A program made the translations under genes and the position numbers. Source: Serratia sp. M24T3 (lineage in GTDB: Bacteria; Pseudomonadota; Gammaproteobacteria; Enterobacterales; Enterobacteriaceae). From it: a DNA stretch of 64,000 bases. This document shows, in pieces, positions 53,440 to 64,000 of the stretch (position 1 is the first letter of the stretch; each line of letters begins with the position of its first letter). The stretch is from NCBI RefSeq assembly GCF_000257645.1, contig NZ_AJHJ01000020.1, positions 1 through 64,000 of the forward strand, in the 5' to 3' direction. A model generated the notes under the pieces. That model searched no databases and was not told the origin of the DNA. It was given only the letters and a program-made list of their open reading frames with translations.

Positions 53440-53463
53440 AGATGTCCAGATGTATTGACGTCT
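53440..53463. promoter_or_regulatory. Three tandem MetJ boxes between metJ and metB
   Basis: AGATGTCC, AGATGTAT and TGACGTCT abut as 8-bp units related to the AGACGTCT consensus. They lie 62 bases upstream of metB and can repress both divergent units. Confidence 0.8.
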
Positions 53464-53525
53464 ATCCCGCTAACGATTAATCTTTACACCCTCATCCTCA
53501 TTTATCCCGTCAGGGAGCAACAAAT

Positions 53526-54686
53526 ATGACGCTCAAGCAAGGCACAATCGCGGTAAACAGTGGACTCAACATTGACCAGCAGTATGGCGGTGTTGTTCCC
53601 TCGATCACTCTTTCTACTACCTATAGCTTTGAAGATTTCAATCAGCCGAGAGCCCACGACTATTCTCGTCGCGGCAATCCGACGCGTGATGTCGTTCAGC
53701 GCGCACTGGCAGATTTGGAAGGAGGTGCGGGTGCCGTGCTGACTAGCAGTGGAATGTCGGCGATTCATCTTGTTTGCACCGTGTTTCTTAAACCGGGTGA
53801 TTTACTGGTAGCGCCGCACGATTGCTACGGCGGCAGCTATCGTCTGTTCGACAGCCTGAGCAAGCGCGGTGCGTACCGCGTGCTGTTTGTCGATCAAGGT
53901 GATCCCCAAGCGTTGCAGGAAGCGCTGGACCAAAAACCCAAGCTGGTACTGATTGAAACCCCAAGCAACCCGTTGTTGCGCGTGGTGGATATCAAAGCTA
54001 TTTGCGATGCGGCGCATCAAGCGGGCGCGCTGGCGGTAGTGGATAACACCTTCCTCAGCCCGGTACTTCAGCAGCCGCTTAAACTGGGTGCTGACCTGGT
54101 GGTGCATTCCTGTACCAAATATTTGAATGGTCACTCTGACGTGGTTGCCGGAACGGTAATTTCCAAAACGGCCGAGCATGCGACCGAGCTGGCATGGTGG
54201 GGCAATAACATTGGCGTTACCGGCGCGGCGTTCGACAGCTATCTGCTGCTACGCGGTTTGCGTACCGTTGGCGTGCGTGTAAAACAGCAGCAGGAAAATG
54301 CGCTGGCAATTGTTGCTTATTTACAGAAACAATCGCTGGTTAAAAAACTGTATCATCCATCCTTGCCTGAGAATCAGGGGCACGAAATTGCGCGACGTCA
54401 ACAAAGCGGTTTCGGGGCGATGGTAAGTTTCGAGTTTAATGGTGATGAGACTAGTCTGCGTCATTTCCTTAAAGAACTTAAACTTTTCACATTGGCCGAA
54501 TCATTGGGCGGCGTTGAAAGCCTGATTTCTCATACCGCCACCATGACCCACGCGGGTATGGCGCCGGAAGCACGTAAAGCCGCAGGGATATCCGACAGTC
54601 TGCTGCGCATTTCTGTCGGTCTTGAAGATAGCGAAGATTTAATTGCCGACCTGGAACACGCTTTCCAGTCGGCGGCGAAGAGGTAA
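53526..54686 (+). CDS. metB: Cystathionine gamma-synthase
   Basis: This 386-residue PLP enzyme joins O-succinylhomoserine and cysteine. TYSFEDFNQPRAHDYSRRGN, LTSSGMSAIHLVC, VVDNTFLSPVLQQPL and the PLP lysine in HSCTKYLNGHSDV are present. Length equals E. coli. metL starts three bases after its stop. The ATG is preceded by CAGGGAGCAACAAAT. Confidence 0.97.
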   Translation: MTLKQGTIAVNSGLNIDQQYGGVVPSITLSTTYSFEDFNQPRAHDYSRRGNPTRDVVQRALADLEGGAGAVLTSSGMSAIHLVCTVFLKPGDLLVAPHDCYGGSYRLFDSLSKRGAYRVLFVDQGDPQALQEALDQKPKLVLIETPSNPLLRVVDIKAICDAAHQAGALAVVDNTFLSPVLQQPLKLGADLVVHSCTKYLNGHSDVVAGTVISKTAEHATELAWWGNNIGVTGAAFDSYLLLRGLRTVGVRVKQQQENALAIVAYLQKQSLVKKLYHPSLPENQGHEIARRQQSGFGAMVSFEFNGDETSLRHFLKELKLFTLAESLGGVESLISHTATMTHAGMAPEARKAAGISDSLLRISVGLEDSEDLIADLEHAFQSAAKR

Positions 54687-54689
54687 GTA

Positions 54690-57125
54690 ATGAATGCAAT
54701 AGCGGTTGCAGCACCGGCAGGAAGCCGGCAGTTACATAAATTTGGTGGTAGCAGCCTGGCCGATGCGAAGTGTTATCTTCGCGTAGCTGGCATCATGGCC
54801 GAATACGGTAATCCTGGCGATATTATGGTGGTTTCTGCCGCAGGCAGCACGACTAACCAACTCATTAGCTGGCTGAAATTGAGCCAGAGCGACAGGATCT
54901 CGGCTCATCAGGTGCAGCAGGCGCTGCGCCGTTATCAAAGTGATTTGATTACCGGCCTGCTGCCTGCCGAAATGGCTGAACCGCTGATTGCGACATTTAT
55001 TCACGATCTTGAGCGCTTGGCCGTATTGCTGGACGGTAAAGTCACCGAAGCCATTTACGCTGAAGTCGTCGGGCATGGTGAAGTCTGGTCTGCCCGTTTG
55101 ATGTCGGCGCTGCTGGCCCAGAAAGATCTGCCTTCTGCCTGGCTCGACGCCCGCGATTTCCTGCGTGCCGAGCGTGCTGCACAGCCTCAGGTCGATGAAG
55201 GTCGTTCCTACCCGCTGTTGCAACAGCTGATGGCTCAGCATCCGCATCAGTATCTGGTCGTCACTGGTTTTATCTCGCGCAATCAGGCGGGTGAAACTGT
55301 ACTGCTTGGCCGTAACGGCAGTGACTATTCTGCGACGCAAATTGGCGCGCTTGCAGGTGTCAGCCGTGTCACCATCTGGAGCGACGTGGCCGGGGTTTAC
55401 AGCGCCGATCCGCGTAAGGTGAAAGATGCCTGCCTGCTGCCGCTGCTGCGTCTGGATGAGGCTAGCGAGCTTGCCCGTCTGGCGGCACCTGTGTTGCATA
55501 CCCGTACTCTACAGCCAGTTTCAGGCAGCGATATCGATTTGCAGCTGCGTTGCAGCTATCAGCCAGAGCAGGGTTCAACCCGTATCGAGCGCGTTCTGGC
55601 GTCAGGAACTGGTGCGAAGATAGTCACCAGTCATGACGATATCTGTCTGATTGAACTGGCTGTTTCCCCGGAACATGATTTTGCGCTGGTACACAAAGAC
55701 GTTGAGCTGCTGCTAAAGCGCGCTCAAGTTAAACCGCTGGTCACTGGTGTGCATCCCGATCGTAATCTTTTGCAGTTGTGCTACACCTCGGAAGTGGTGG
55801 GCAGCGCACTGGCTGTGTTGGAAGAAGCGGCGTTAGCGGGGCGTTTGACCCTGCGTGAAGGTCTGGCATTAGTGGCGCTGGTCGGGGCGGGAGTTTGCAA
55901 GAACCCGCTGCACAGCCATCGTTTTTATCAGGAAATTAAAGACCAGCCGGTGGAGTTTGTCTGGCAGGCGGAAGACGGTATTAGCCTGGTAGCGGTACTG
56001 CGCGTCGGTCCTACTGAACATCTGGTCCACGGGCTGCACAACACTTTGTTCCGCGCGGAAAAATGTATCGGCCTGATGCTGTTCGGCAAAGGTAATATTG
56101 GTTCACGCTGGCTGGAGTTGTTTGCCCGCGAGCAGAAAAATATCTCCGCTCGCAGCGGTTTCGAATTCGTGTTGGCTGGTGTGGTCGACAGCAAACGCAG
56201 CTTGCTGAGTTACGATGGGCTAGACGCCAGTCGCGCGCTGGCCTTCTTCGACGATGAAGCACGTGAACACGACGAAGAGTCGCTGTTCTTGTGGATGCGC
56301 GAACACCCTTACGATGATCTGGTGGTGCTCGATGTGACCGCCAGCGCCGACCTGGCCGATCAGTACCTTGATTTCGCCAGCTACGGTTTCCATGTGATCA
56401 GCGCCAACAAGGTTGCGGGGGCGTCGGATGGCAACAAATATCGCCAGACTCGCGATGCCTTCGCTAAAACCGGTAGCCACTGGTTGTACAACGCCACTGT
56501 GGGCGCAGGCTTGCCGGTTAACCATACCGTTCGCGACCTGCGTGAAAGCGGTGACAGCATTCTGGCGATCAGCGGGATTTTCTCGGGCACGCTGTCGTGG
56601 CTGTTCCTGCAATTTGACGGCACTCAGCCATTTACCGAACTGGTAGATTTGGCGTGGCAGCAAGGCCTGACTGAGCCGGACCCGCGCGTTGACCTTTCTG
56701 GTCAGGACGTGATGCGTAAGCTGGTTATTCTGGCGCGCGAGGCGGGTTACGACATCGAGCCAAATCAGGTTCGCGTCGAATCACTGGTGCCGCAGGGTTG
56801 TGAAGACGGATCAGTGGATCAGTTTTTTGAATGTGGCGAGGCGCTGAACCAGCAAATGTTGCAGCGTTTGGAGGCTGCCAGGGAGATGGGGCTGGTGTTG
56901 CGCTATGTGGCGCGTTTTGACGCCAACGGCAAGGCGCGAGTCGGCGTTGAAGCTGTACGTGACGACCATCCGTTGGCTTCTTTGCTGCCGTGCGACAATG
57001 TTTTTGCAATCGAGAGTCGTTGGTATCGTGATAACCCGTTAGTGATCCGTGGGCCGGGTGCCGGACGCGATGTCACGGCTGGTGCTATCCAGTCTGACCT
57101 TAACCGCTTGACCCAGCTGCTTTAA
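54690..57125 (+). CDS. metL: Bifunctional aspartokinase II / homoserine dehydrogenase II
   Basis: This 811-residue fusion enzyme has an N-terminal aspartokinase (KFGGSSLADAKCYLRVA, GRNGSDYSATQIGALAGV), a degenerate ACT-like linker and a C-terminal homoserine dehydrogenase with the NADP loop LMLFGKGNIGSRWLEL and the catalytic region GAGLPVNHTVRDLRESGDS. It channels aspartate to homoserine for methionine. It is co-transcribed with metB under MetJ. Confidence 0.97.
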   Translation: MNAIAVAAPAGSRQLHKFGGSSLADAKCYLRVAGIMAEYGNPGDIMVVSAAGSTTNQLISWLKLSQSDRISAHQVQQALRRYQSDLITGLLPAEMAEPLIATFIHDLERLAVLLDGKVTEAIYAEVVGHGEVWSARLMSALLAQKDLPSAWLDARDFLRAERAAQPQVDEGRSYPLLQQLMAQHPHQYLVVTGFISRNQAGETVLLGRNGSDYSATQIGALAGVSRVTIWSDVAGVYSADPRKVKDACLLPLLRLDEASELARLAAPVLHTRTLQPVSGSDIDLQLRCSYQPEQGSTRIERVLASGTGAKIVTSHDDICLIELAVSPEHDFALVHKDVELLLKRAQVKPLVTGVHPDRNLLQLCYTSEVVGSALAVLEEAALAGRLTLREGLALVALVGAGVCKNPLHSHRFYQEIKDQPVEFVWQAEDGISLVAVLRVGPTEHLVHGLHNTLFRAEKCIGLMLFGKGNIGSRWLELFAREQKNISARSGFEFVLAGVVDSKRSLLSYDGLDASRALAFFDDEAREHDEESLFLWMREHPYDDLVVLDVTASADLADQYLDFASYGFHVISANKVAGASDGNKYRQTRDAFAKTGSHWLYNATVGAGLPVNHTVRDLRESGDSILAISGIFSGTLSWLFLQFDGTQPFTELVDLAWQQGLTEPDPRVDLSGQDVMRKLVILAREAGYDIEPNQVRVESLVPQGCEDGSVDQFFECGEALNQQMLQRLEAAREMGLVLRYVARFDANGKARVGVEAVRDDHPLASLLPCDNVFAIESRWYRDNPLVIRGPGAGRDVTAGAIQSDLNRLTQLL

Positions 57126-57262
57126 TTTTTACCCCCTGCGGATCCTCGCCGTGGGGGGAAGTTTCATCTTCCCGATTAACTTGAAATTCCCTCAGTTTGA
57201 TTGAATATTAATCATACTCCGAAGCTAATTTTGAGTTGACTCTTTGAGCAAAATGTCGCATT

Positions 57263-57294
57263 TTACATCTAAACGTTTAGACGTCTAGATGCTT
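57263..57294 (+). promoter_or_regulatory. Four tandem MetJ boxes upstream of metF
   Basis: Four abutting 8-bp units (TTACATCT, AAACGTTT, AGACGTCT, AGATGCTT), the third an exact consensus, end 48 bases upstream of metF. Confidence 0.85.
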
Positions 57295-57318
57295 ATCGTA
57301 AAGCGATAATTAAAATGA

Positions 57319-58248
<930 letters not shown>

Positions 58249-58345
58249 CTTCGTTGGCTTCTTTCTTTTGCCTCAGTCACTTACTTGTGTAAGCTCCCGG
58301 AGATTCTCTCAGTTTTCTAATTCACTTACTTGTAAGTGACTGACG
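58249..58345. repeat. Degenerate ERIC-like sequence after metF
   Basis: The core CAGTCACTTACTTGTGTAAG then CTCCCGGAGATTC is close to the canonical ERIC core. The left arm is eroded, and the right arm is replaced by a second CACTTACTTGTAAGTGACTG copy that forms its own palindrome. Confidence 0.55.
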
Positions 58346-58362
58346 AAATTCATGTTAATAGA

Positions 58363-58394
58363 TAAAAACCCAGCCAACCAAGCTGGGTTTTTTG
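58363..58394 (+). terminator. Terminator downstream of metF
   Basis: AACCCAGC / GCTGGGTT hairpin (58367-58374 with 58382-58389) with five more T residues, about 120 bases after the metF stop and before the yefM promoter. Confidence 0.8.
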
Positions 58395-58420
58395 TTTAAA
58401 TATGGTTACCCGATAATTCA

Positions 58421-58460
58421 TTGTACAATAAATTGTCATTTGTACGGGTTGATGTACAAT
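58421..58460 (+). promoter_or_regulatory. yefM-yoeB operator/promoter
   Basis: TTGTACAAT (58421-58429), TTTGTACG and GATGTACAAT (58451-58460) form a repeated TGTACA-core dyad just upstream of yefM. Known YefM operators have paired TGTACA palindromes, so autoregulation by YefM-YoeB is expected. Confidence 0.75.
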
Positions 58461-58492
58461 GATTAAAAATAAACCACACTGAGGAGTGGAAC

Positions 58493-58744
58493 ATGAGAAC
58501 AGTAAGTTATAGCGAGGCGCGGCAAAACTTATCGGCGACCATGCTACAAGCGGTAGAAGATCGGGCGCCAATTTTAATCACCCGCCAAAATGGAACACCT
58601 TGTGTACTGATGTCTTTAGAAGAATATGAATCTTTGGAAGAAACAGCATACCTACTTCGTTCCCCGGCTAATGCCAAACATTTGATGAACTCCATAGAGG
58701 AATTAAGGGCAGGGAAAGGAACGGAAAGAGAGCTGGATGAATGA
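58493..58744 (+). CDS. yefM: Antitoxin YefM
   Basis: This 83-residue Phd/YefM-fold antitoxin starts [40 protein letters not shown] and [12 protein letters not shown] match E. coli YefM. The N-terminus binds DNA and the C-terminus caps the toxin. Its stop overlaps the yoeB start (ATGA). The pair sits between metF and ppc in a more A+T-rich stretch, an accessory insertion. Confidence 0.95.
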   Translation: MRTVSYSEARQNLSATMLQAVEDRAPILITRQNGTPCVLMSLEEYESLEETAYLLRSPANAKHLMNSIEELRAGKGTERELDE

Positions 58745-58995
58745 GAATTACATTCTCAAGTCATGCATGGAGCGATTATATTTATTGGCAACAAACCGAT
58801 AAAAAAATACTTAAAAGAATCAATGAAATAATCAAAGATATACAAAGAGCACCCTTTGAAGGGAAGGGAAAGCCCGAACCTTTAAAGCATAACCTTTCGG
58901 GTTTCTGGTCTCGAAGGATCACGGAAGAGCATCGAATTGTTTATGAAATTTCAGAAGACAATCTTTTGATTGCAGCTTGCCGATATCATTATTAA
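58741..58995 (+). CDS. yoeB: Toxin YoeB, ribosome-dependent mRNA interferase
   Basis: This 84-residue RelE-superfamily toxin cleaves mRNA at the ribosomal A site. The catalytic residues known from E. coli YoeB are all present: Glu46 in KPEPLKH, Arg65 in EEHRIVY, and terminal His83-Tyr84. Length is identical. It is expected to be active and held by YefM. Confidence 0.96.
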   Translation: MRITFSSHAWSDYIYWQQTDKKILKRINEIIKDIQRAPFEGKGKPEPLKHNLSGFWSRRITEEHRIVYEISEDNLLIAACRYHY

Positions 58996-59025
58996 AAAAC
59001 CTAGCCCATTGAGCAGGTTTTTTTT
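58994..59025. terminator. Bidirectional terminator between yoeB and ppc
   Basis: AAAAAACCTAGC / GCAGGTTTTTTTT imperfect stem with A and T runs lies between the convergent genes. Confidence 0.75.
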
Positions 59026-59039
59026 AAAGATTAAAAGTA

Positions 59040-61685
59040 TTAGCCGGTATTGCGCATTCCGGCGGCAACGCCTGCGATAGTGACCATCAGCGCCTGCTCA
59101 ACCCTGGCATCCAGCTCGCCTTGCTCTTCCAACTGGCGCGAACGGTGCAGCAGTTCGGCTTGCAGCACGTTTAACGGGTCGGTGTAAACGTTACGCAGCG
59201 CGATAGACTCGGCTATCCATGGCAGGTCGGCCATCAGATGGTCATCGTTCGAGATGGCCAGCACTACTTTGATGTCACTGCTGAGCTGGTCACGCAGTTT
59301 CTGCCCCAACGGCCACAGGTCTTTACTCACCAGTCGCTGATCGTAGTACTCCGCCAGCCACAAATCGGCCTTGGCAAATACCATTTCCAGCATGCCGATA
59401 CGTGTCGAGAAGAATGGCCAGTCGCGGCACATAGATTCCAGCACGTCGCGCTTACCGGCATCCACCACTGCTTGCAGACCCGCACCGGCACCGAGCCAGG
59501 CTGGCAGCATCAGGCGGTTTTGCGTCCAGGCAAAAATCCACGGAATAGCGCGCAGACTTTCCACGCCGCCGCTGGCTTTTCGCTTGGCAGGGCGTGAACC
59601 CAGAGGCAGCTTGGCCAATTCCTGTTCAGGCGTGGCAGATCGGAAGTAAGGCACGAAATCTTTGTTCTCGCGCACGTAGCCACGGTACATGGCGCAGGAA
59701 ACGTCAGACAATTGGTCCATCACATCAATCCAGGCCTCTTTCGGCTCTGGCGGCGGCAGCAGGTTTGCTTCGAGAATAGCACCGGTATACAGCGCCAGAC
59801 TGCTGATAGTCACTTCTGGCAGACCGTATTTGAAGCGGATCATCTCGCCTTGCTCGGTGACGCGCAGGCCGCCTTTCAGACTGCCCGGAGGCTGCGACAG
59901 CAATGCTGCGTGAGCCGGAGCGCCACCGCGACCGATAGAACCGCCGCGTCCGTGGAACAGAGTCAGCAGCACGCCAGCTTTCTCACAGGTTTTGATCAGT
60001 GCATCCTGCGCGCGATACTGCGCCCATGAAGCCGCCATTACACCAGCATCTTTCGCCGAGTCGGAATAACCGATCATCACCATCTGCTTGCCCTGAATAA
60101 AGCCGCGATACCAGTCAATGTTCAGCAACTGGGTCATGACATCATCGGCGTTGTTCAGATCGTCGAGGGTTTCAAATAATGGAGCAACCGGCATTGCAAA
60201 CGGGCAACCGGCTTCTTTCAGTAAAAGATGTACTGCCAGCACGTCAGACGGCGTGCGCGCCATCGAAATAACGTAGGCAGCAATCGATCCTTCCGGCGCT
60301 TCTGCAGCAACCTGGCAGGTATCCAGCACTTCTTTAGTGTCTGCGCTTGGCGTCCAGTTACGTGGCACCAGCGGGCGAGCAGAGTTCAGTTCGCGGATCA
60401 AAAACGCCTGTTTATCGCTTTCTGACCAGCTTTCATAATCACCTAGGCCGAGGAAACGGGTGATTTCGGCAATCGCCTGCGTATGGCGGGTGCTTTCCTG
60501 ACGGATATCAATGCGCACCAGCGGCACGCCGAAACAGCGCACGCGACGCAGGGTATCGAGCAGCTGCCCGTTGGCGATAATACCCATATTGCAGGCCTGC
60601 AGAGACTGATAGCAGGCGTACAGCGGATCCCACAGCTGATCATTATTTACCAGCAGGTCTTTCGGACGTGGCAGCTTCTCGCCTTTCAGGCGCGCTTCCA
60701 GATAAACCTGGGTCGACAGCAGCTGAGTACGAATATTTTTCATGATGGTGCGGTAAGGCTCTACCACATCTTCGCCACCGGCCAGCTCGCGTAGCTCCGG
60801 GGTAGCCTCCGTCATCGACAGTTCAGAAATCAGCACGTGAATGTCGCGCAGGAACAAATCGGTAGCTTTCCAGCGGCTGAGTTGCAGCACGTGGCGGGTG
60901 ATCGCCGCAGTAACGTTTGGGTTTCCGTCACGGTCGCCGCCCATCCAAGAGGTAAAGCGAACCGGCACCGCTTCCACTGGCATTTTATAATCCAGCGATG
61001 TTTCCAGCTGTTCGTTGAATTCACGCAGGAAAGCTGGCACGCCTTCCCACAGGCTGTTTTCTACTACAGCAAAGCCCCATTTAGCTTCATCAACCGGCGT
61101 CGGGCGTATTTTGCGGATTTCATCGGTATGCCATGACTGAGCAATAAGCTGACGCAGGCGACGCATGATCTGTTTGCGTTCGTAGTCGGCGAGGTCGCTA
61201 TGATCGAGTTGTTTCAGGCAGCTATTAATTTCAACCAGCTTGTGGATCAGAGTACGACGAGCAATTTCAGTGGGATGCGCGGTGAGAACCAGTTCGATAG
61301 ACAGCTGTTCAACCGCGTCGCGCAGTTGCTGATCGGAAAGGTTCTTCGATTTAAGGCGCTCAATCAGCTGCGCTAAAGCCTCTGGATTGCTGGCCGCTTC
61401 GCCATGCGGAGAAATGCTGTGATATTGCTCGGCGACGTTAGTCAGATTAAGAAACTGACTGAACGCGCGGGCAACCGGCAGTAATTCGTCGTTGGATAAG
61501 TTTTGCAGCGTAGTCAGCAATTCCTGACGATCTGCTTCATTACCCGCACGTGAGGATTTGGACAGTTTGCGGATTTTCTCTACGCGATCAAGAACCTGCT
61601 CTCCCAGCGTGTCCTTGATGGTCTCTCCGAGCAGTTTGCCCAACGTGCTGACATTACTTCGCATTGCGGAATATTGTTCGTTCAT
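59040..61685 (-). CDS. ppc: Phosphoenolpyruvate carboxylase
   Basis: This 881-residue anaplerotic enzyme carboxylates PEP to oxaloacetate. [14 protein letters not shown] (catalytic His), [46 protein letters not shown] and the C-terminal [10 protein letters not shown] are present. Length is near E. coli Ppc (883). It lies downstream of argE on the same strand, ~305 bases apart. Confidence 0.98.
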   Translation of the reverse strand: MNEQYSAMRSNVSTLGKLLGETIKDTLGEQVLDRVEKIRKLSKSSRAGNEADRQELLTTLQNLSNDELLPVARAFSQFLNLTNVAEQYHSISPHGEAASNPEALAQLIERLKSKNLSDQQLRDAVEQLSIELVLTAHPTEIARRTLIHKLVEINSCLKQLDHSDLADYERKQIMRRLRQLIAQSWHTDEIRKIRPTPVDEAKWGFAVVENSLWEGVPAFLREFNEQLETSLDYKMPVEAVPVRFTSWMGGDRDGNPNVTAAITRHVLQLSRWKATDLFLRDIHVLISELSMTEATPELRELAGGEDVVEPYRTIMKNIRTQLLSTQVYLEARLKGEKLPRPKDLLVNNDQLWDPLYACYQSLQACNMGIIANGQLLDTLRRVRCFGVPLVRIDIRQESTRHTQAIAEITRFLGLGDYESWSESDKQAFLIRELNSARPLVPRNWTPSADTKEVLDTCQVAAEAPEGSIAAYVISMARTPSDVLAVHLLLKEAGCPFAMPVAPLFETLDDLNNADDVMTQLLNIDWYRGFIQGKQMVMIGYSDSAKDAGVMAASWAQYRAQDALIKTCEKAGVLLTLFHGRGGSIGRGGAPAHAALLSQPPGSLKGGLRVTEQGEMIRFKYGLPEVTISSLALYTGAILEANLLPPPEPKEAWIDVMDQLSDVSCAMYRGYVRENKDFVPYFRSATPEQELAKLPLGSRPAKRKASGGVESLRAIPWIFAWTQNRLMLPAWLGAGAGLQAVVDAGKRDVLESMCRDWPFFSTRIGMLEMVFAKADLWLAEYYDQRLVSKDLWPLGQKLRDQLSSDIKVVLAISNDDHLMADLPWIAESIALRNVYTDPLNVLQAELLHRSRQLEEQGELDARVEQALMVTIAGVAAGMRNTG

Positions 61686-61936
61686 ATTACCTCTGACCCG
61701 TTTCTTGTTTGAATTTTTATGTCTTGTAAATAACTTTCACCCGTAAGGCATTTACGCCTCTGTCTATCCTGCCTTCATGGCAAATTTCAGTATTCCAATT
61801 TCATTACTGTAGAAACTTACCGCAAAAACCCTGAATTTCTCATTACTAAAATGCTGAATCGAGCAATCAGACTGAAATTTAATTACAGCCGGTGGGTTAT
61901 TAGTCTGGCTAATCAGCAACTTTGTACAATATCAAA

Positions 61937-61962
61937 GGGCATCTCATGATGCCCCTTTTTTG
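61937..61962. terminator. Hairpin between argE and ppc
   Basis: GGGCATC / GATGCCC stem (61937-61943 with 61948-61954) lies 29 bases after the argE stop. The better T tract is on the plus strand; on the minus strand only TTTG follows, so argE termination may be leaky. The rest of 61686-61990 holds the ppc promoter region and no gene. Confidence 0.6.
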
Positions 61963-61990
61963 TTACATTATTTTAACAACCCCTCTGCGA

Positions 61991-63136
61991 TTAATGATGG
62001 CAGAAATGGTGAACGACCTGAGAGATCAGTTCGCGGGTCGGTTTGATAAAAGCGGTGTCGATGTATTCATCTGGCTGGTGTGCCTGATCGATTGAGCCTG
62101 GGCCAAGTACCAGAGTCGGACAAAGCTCCTGAATAAACGGCGCTTCGGTGCAGTAGTTAACAATCTCGGTCTCAGTTCCCAGCAGTTTTTCGACAACCTG
62201 CACCAGACGGTGATCCGGCGGGCATTCATAACCTGGAATTGGCGGGTGCAAGGCTTCGATAGTCAAACGACCCGGCCAGCGGCTGCTTACTGGTTCCAGC
62301 GTTTCGTTGAGTAAATCATCTAAATCTGACAGCGTCAGGCCCGGCAGTGGGCGAATATCCATGTGCAGTTCACAGCAGGCGCAAATACGGTTGGCCGCAT
62401 CGCCACCATTAATGTGGCCAAAGTTCATGGTCGGATAAGGAATGGCAAAGCCGCTGTGGTTATAACGCTCCTGCAGCGTTTTACGCAGGCCCATCAGGTG
62501 AGTGATGGAATCGTGCATCAGCTCGATGGCGTTGATACCGCGCGCAGGATCGCTAGAGTGGCCTGACTGGCCGGTAATGCGGATAGCATTGGAAATATGA
62601 CCTTTGTGCGCGCGCACCGGCTTCAGCGACGTTGGCTCGCCAATAATTGCGCAGTCCGGGCGAATAGTCGAAGTTTTGGCAAAATAGCTGGCACCGGCCA
62701 TGGTGGTTTCTTCGTCGGCGGTGGCAAGAATATATAGCGGCTTAGTCAGCTTCTCGGTGTCGATATCACGCAGCGCATCGACGATAAACGCGAAAAAGCC
62801 TTTCATATCCGCAGTGCCCAGGCCGTAAAGCTTGTTTTCGTGCTCGGTCAGTACGAAAGGATCGCGCGTCCAGCGGCCATCGTCGAACGGAACGGTGTCA
62901 GTATGACCCGCTAACAGCAGGCCACCGGCGCCTTCGCCAATGCTGGCCAGCATGTTGAATTTATTACGCGTATTGGGTACCGGCTGAATCTCCACTTTAA
63001 AGCCTAAATCAGTAAACCATCCTGCCAGCAAGTTGATTAAGGTTTCATTGCTCTGATCCAGTGCGCTGTCGGTGGCACTGATCGAAGGCGTGGCAATTAA
63101 CGCACGGTATAGCTCAATAAATGGAGGTAATTTCAT
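61991..63136 (-). CDS. argE: Acetylornithine deacetylase
   Basis: This 381-residue M20 metallohydrolase releases ornithine from N-acetylornithine. Zinc ligands lie in [26 protein letters not shown] and [26 protein letters not shown] and the C-terminal [14 protein letters not shown] follow. I chose the ATG at 63136 ([17 protein letters not shown]); an ATG at 63184 would read through the operator. It is divergent from argC. Confidence 0.96.
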   Translation of the reverse strand: MKLPPFIELYRALIATPSISATDSALDQSNETLINLLAGWFTDLGFKVEIQPVPNTRNKFNMLASIGEGAGGLLLAGHTDTVPFDDGRWTRDPFVLTEHENKLYGLGTADMKGFFAFIVDALRDIDTEKLTKPLYILATADEETTMAGASYFAKTSTIRPDCAIIGEPTSLKPVRAHKGHISNAIRITGQSGHSSDPARGINAIELMHDSITHLMGLRKTLQERYNHSGFAIPYPTMNFGHINGGDAANRICACCELHMDIRPLPGLTLSDLDDLLNETLEPVSSRWPGRLTIEALHPPIPGYECPPDHRLVQVVEKLLGTETEIVNYCTEAPFIQELCPTLVLGPGSIDQAHQPDEYIDTAFIKPTRELISQVVHHFCHH

Positions 63137-63165
63137 CTTCACTGTTGACAGCCTTTGGTTAGGGT

Positions 63166-63206
63166 AATATAAATATTCATGCATTTAATGTGAATAAAAA
63201 TACATT
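63166..63206. promoter_or_regulatory. Two ARG boxes between argE and argC
   Basis: AATATAAATATTCATGCA (63166-63183) and GTGAATAAAAATACATT (63190-63206) fit the TGAAT-N4-ATTCA type half-site pattern bound by ArgR hexamers. Their close spacing suggests joint control of argE and argC. Confidence 0.7.
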
Positions 63207-63347
63207 AAGCGGGTTCGTAAGGAAACACTAAAATCAGACGGGTTTCTGAGTTAGTATTAATGCAACGAACGTGCTGAATTTCGCGGGCTTCTGGCGTAAA
63301 AAACGCAGTGAGCCCTCTATTTTTGAAAAAGAAGGTGAACTGAGCCC

Positions 63348-64000
63348 ATGTTGAATACGCTGATTGTTGGTGCCACCGGTTATGCTGGAGCTGAACTTGC
63401 GCTCTATCTGAATCGTCACCCACATATGAACATAACCGGTTTAACGGTTTCAGCGCAAAGTGCAGATGCAGGAAAATTACTTTCCGATCTGCACCCGCAG
63501 TTAAAAGGCATTGTCGATCTGCCTGTTTTGCCATTGGAAAATGTGGCTGAAGCAGCCAAAGGCGTCGATGTCGTTTTTTTAGCGACGGCACATGAAGTCA
63601 GCCATGATTTGGCCCCGCAGTTTCTGGCACTGGGATGCACCGTATTCGACCTGTCTGGTGCATTTCGCGTCAATGATCCGGCTTTCTACACCCAATTCTA
63701 TGGTTTTGAGCATCGGCATCAGGACTGGCTTGATAAAGCCGTTTACGGTCTGGCCGAATGGCAGGCAGATAAACTGAAAGACGCACAGCTGATTGCGGTT
63801 CCAGGATGCTACCCAACGGCGGCCCAGCTGGCTATTAAACCGCTGCTGGAAAAAGAGTTGCTGAATCAGGACCAATGGCCGGTAATCAATGCGACAAGCG
63901 GCGTGAGCGGAGCAGGGCGTAAAGCCAGCCTCGGCACCAGCTTTTGCGAAGTGAGCCTGCATGCTTATGGCGTATTCAACCATCGCCACCATCCTGAAAT
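63348..64000 (+). CDS. argC: N-acetyl-gamma-glutamyl-phosphate reductase (5' part; runs off the window)
   Basis: From the ATG at 63348 the frame is open to the end (217+ codons of ~334). It reads [20 protein letters not shown] (NADP-binding GxTGYxG), [22 protein letters not shown] and the catalytic cysteine in [12 protein letters not shown], then [15 protein letters not shown]. It makes N-acetylglutamate semialdehyde in arginine synthesis. GAAGGTGA lies upstream as Shine-Dalgarno. It is divergent from argE; argB and argH presumably follow outside. Confidence 0.95.
   Translation, partial: MLNTLIVGATGYAGAELALYLNRHPHMNITGLTVSAQSADAGKLLSDLHPQLKGIVDLPVLPLENVAEAAKGVDVVFLATAHEVSHDLAPQFLALGCTVFDLSGAFRVNDPAFYTQFYGFEHRHQDWLDKAVYGLAEWQADKLKDAQLIAVPGCYPTAAQLAIKPLLEKELLNQDQWPVINATSGVSGAGRKASLGTSFCEVSLHAYGVFNHRHHPE

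Noticed and set aside
53802-54179. Long minus-strand open frames opposite metB and other genes
   Set aside because: They are antisense shadows of well-conserved coding genes without start signals or family similarity.

Overview
The window is chromosomal DNA of a gamma-proteobacterium of the order Enterobacterales, most like the Yersiniaceae (Rahnella/Ewingella/Rouxiella/Serratia type). The proteins closely resemble E. coli orthologues, the lipopolysaccharide (LPS) core locus has the waaA-waaE-coaD arrangement with wabG and wabH, and ERIC-type intergenic repeats occur. Genus and species cannot be fixed from the sequence alone.

Layout. (1) 1-4.7 kb is an A+T-rich accessory segment: a two-gene McrB/McrC-like modification-dependent restriction module and a 5'-truncated vsr remnant. 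It abuts the yicC terminator and continues beyond the left edge. (2) 4.8-12.5 kb is housekeeping: yicC, rph-pyrE with an attenuator, slmA, dut, coaBC, radC, rpmB-rpmG with a long structured leader, and mutM. (3) 12.5-23.6 kb is the LPS inner/outer-core locus (coaD, waaE, waaA, wabH, wabG, waaQ, waaC, waaF, hldD, all on the minus strand). It is interrupted by a plus-strand family 9 glycosyltransferase and by a decayed tandem duplication of waaQ'-wabG-wabH'. (4) 23.8-32.6 kb: kbl-tdh, yibQ, envC, yibN, grxC, secB, gpsA, cysE, trmL. (5) 32.6-40.5 kb: the Cpx envelope-stress genes with the CpxQ small RNA, then pfkA, sbp, tpiA, yiiQ and fpr. (6) 40.6-44.9 kb: the glycerol genes glpX, glpK, glpF and the divergent zapB. 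(7) 45.2-52.4 kb: rraA, hslVU, ftsN, cytR, priA. (8) 52.4-58.2 kb: rpmE and the methionine regulon metJ, metBL, metF with visible MetJ boxes. (9) 58.4-59.0 kb is a yefM-yoeB toxin-antitoxin pair. (10) 59-64 kb: ppc, argE and the 5' part of argC with arginine operators between them.

Themes. Envelope construction dominates: heptose supply (hldD), Kdo and heptose transfer (waaA, waaC, waaF, waaQ), outer-core sugars (waaE, wabG, wabH), amidase activation (envC), septation (ftsN, zapB, slmA) and envelope stress (cpxRAP). Compared with E. coli K-12, several genes are missing from their usual positions: gpmM between envC and yibN, fieF between cpxP and pfkA, cdh between sbp and tpiA, and menA between hslU and rraA. 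waaL and wabN are also not in the core locus shown.

The least expected signals are the decayed duplication in the LPS locus with a deletion at a 7-bp repeat, the long-range stem in the rpmB leader, the restriction module with a non-canonical nucleotide motif and vsr scar, and a variant ERIC subfamily present as a near-identical tandem pair. I see no CRISPR array, tRNA, rRNA, integrase or insertion sequence.
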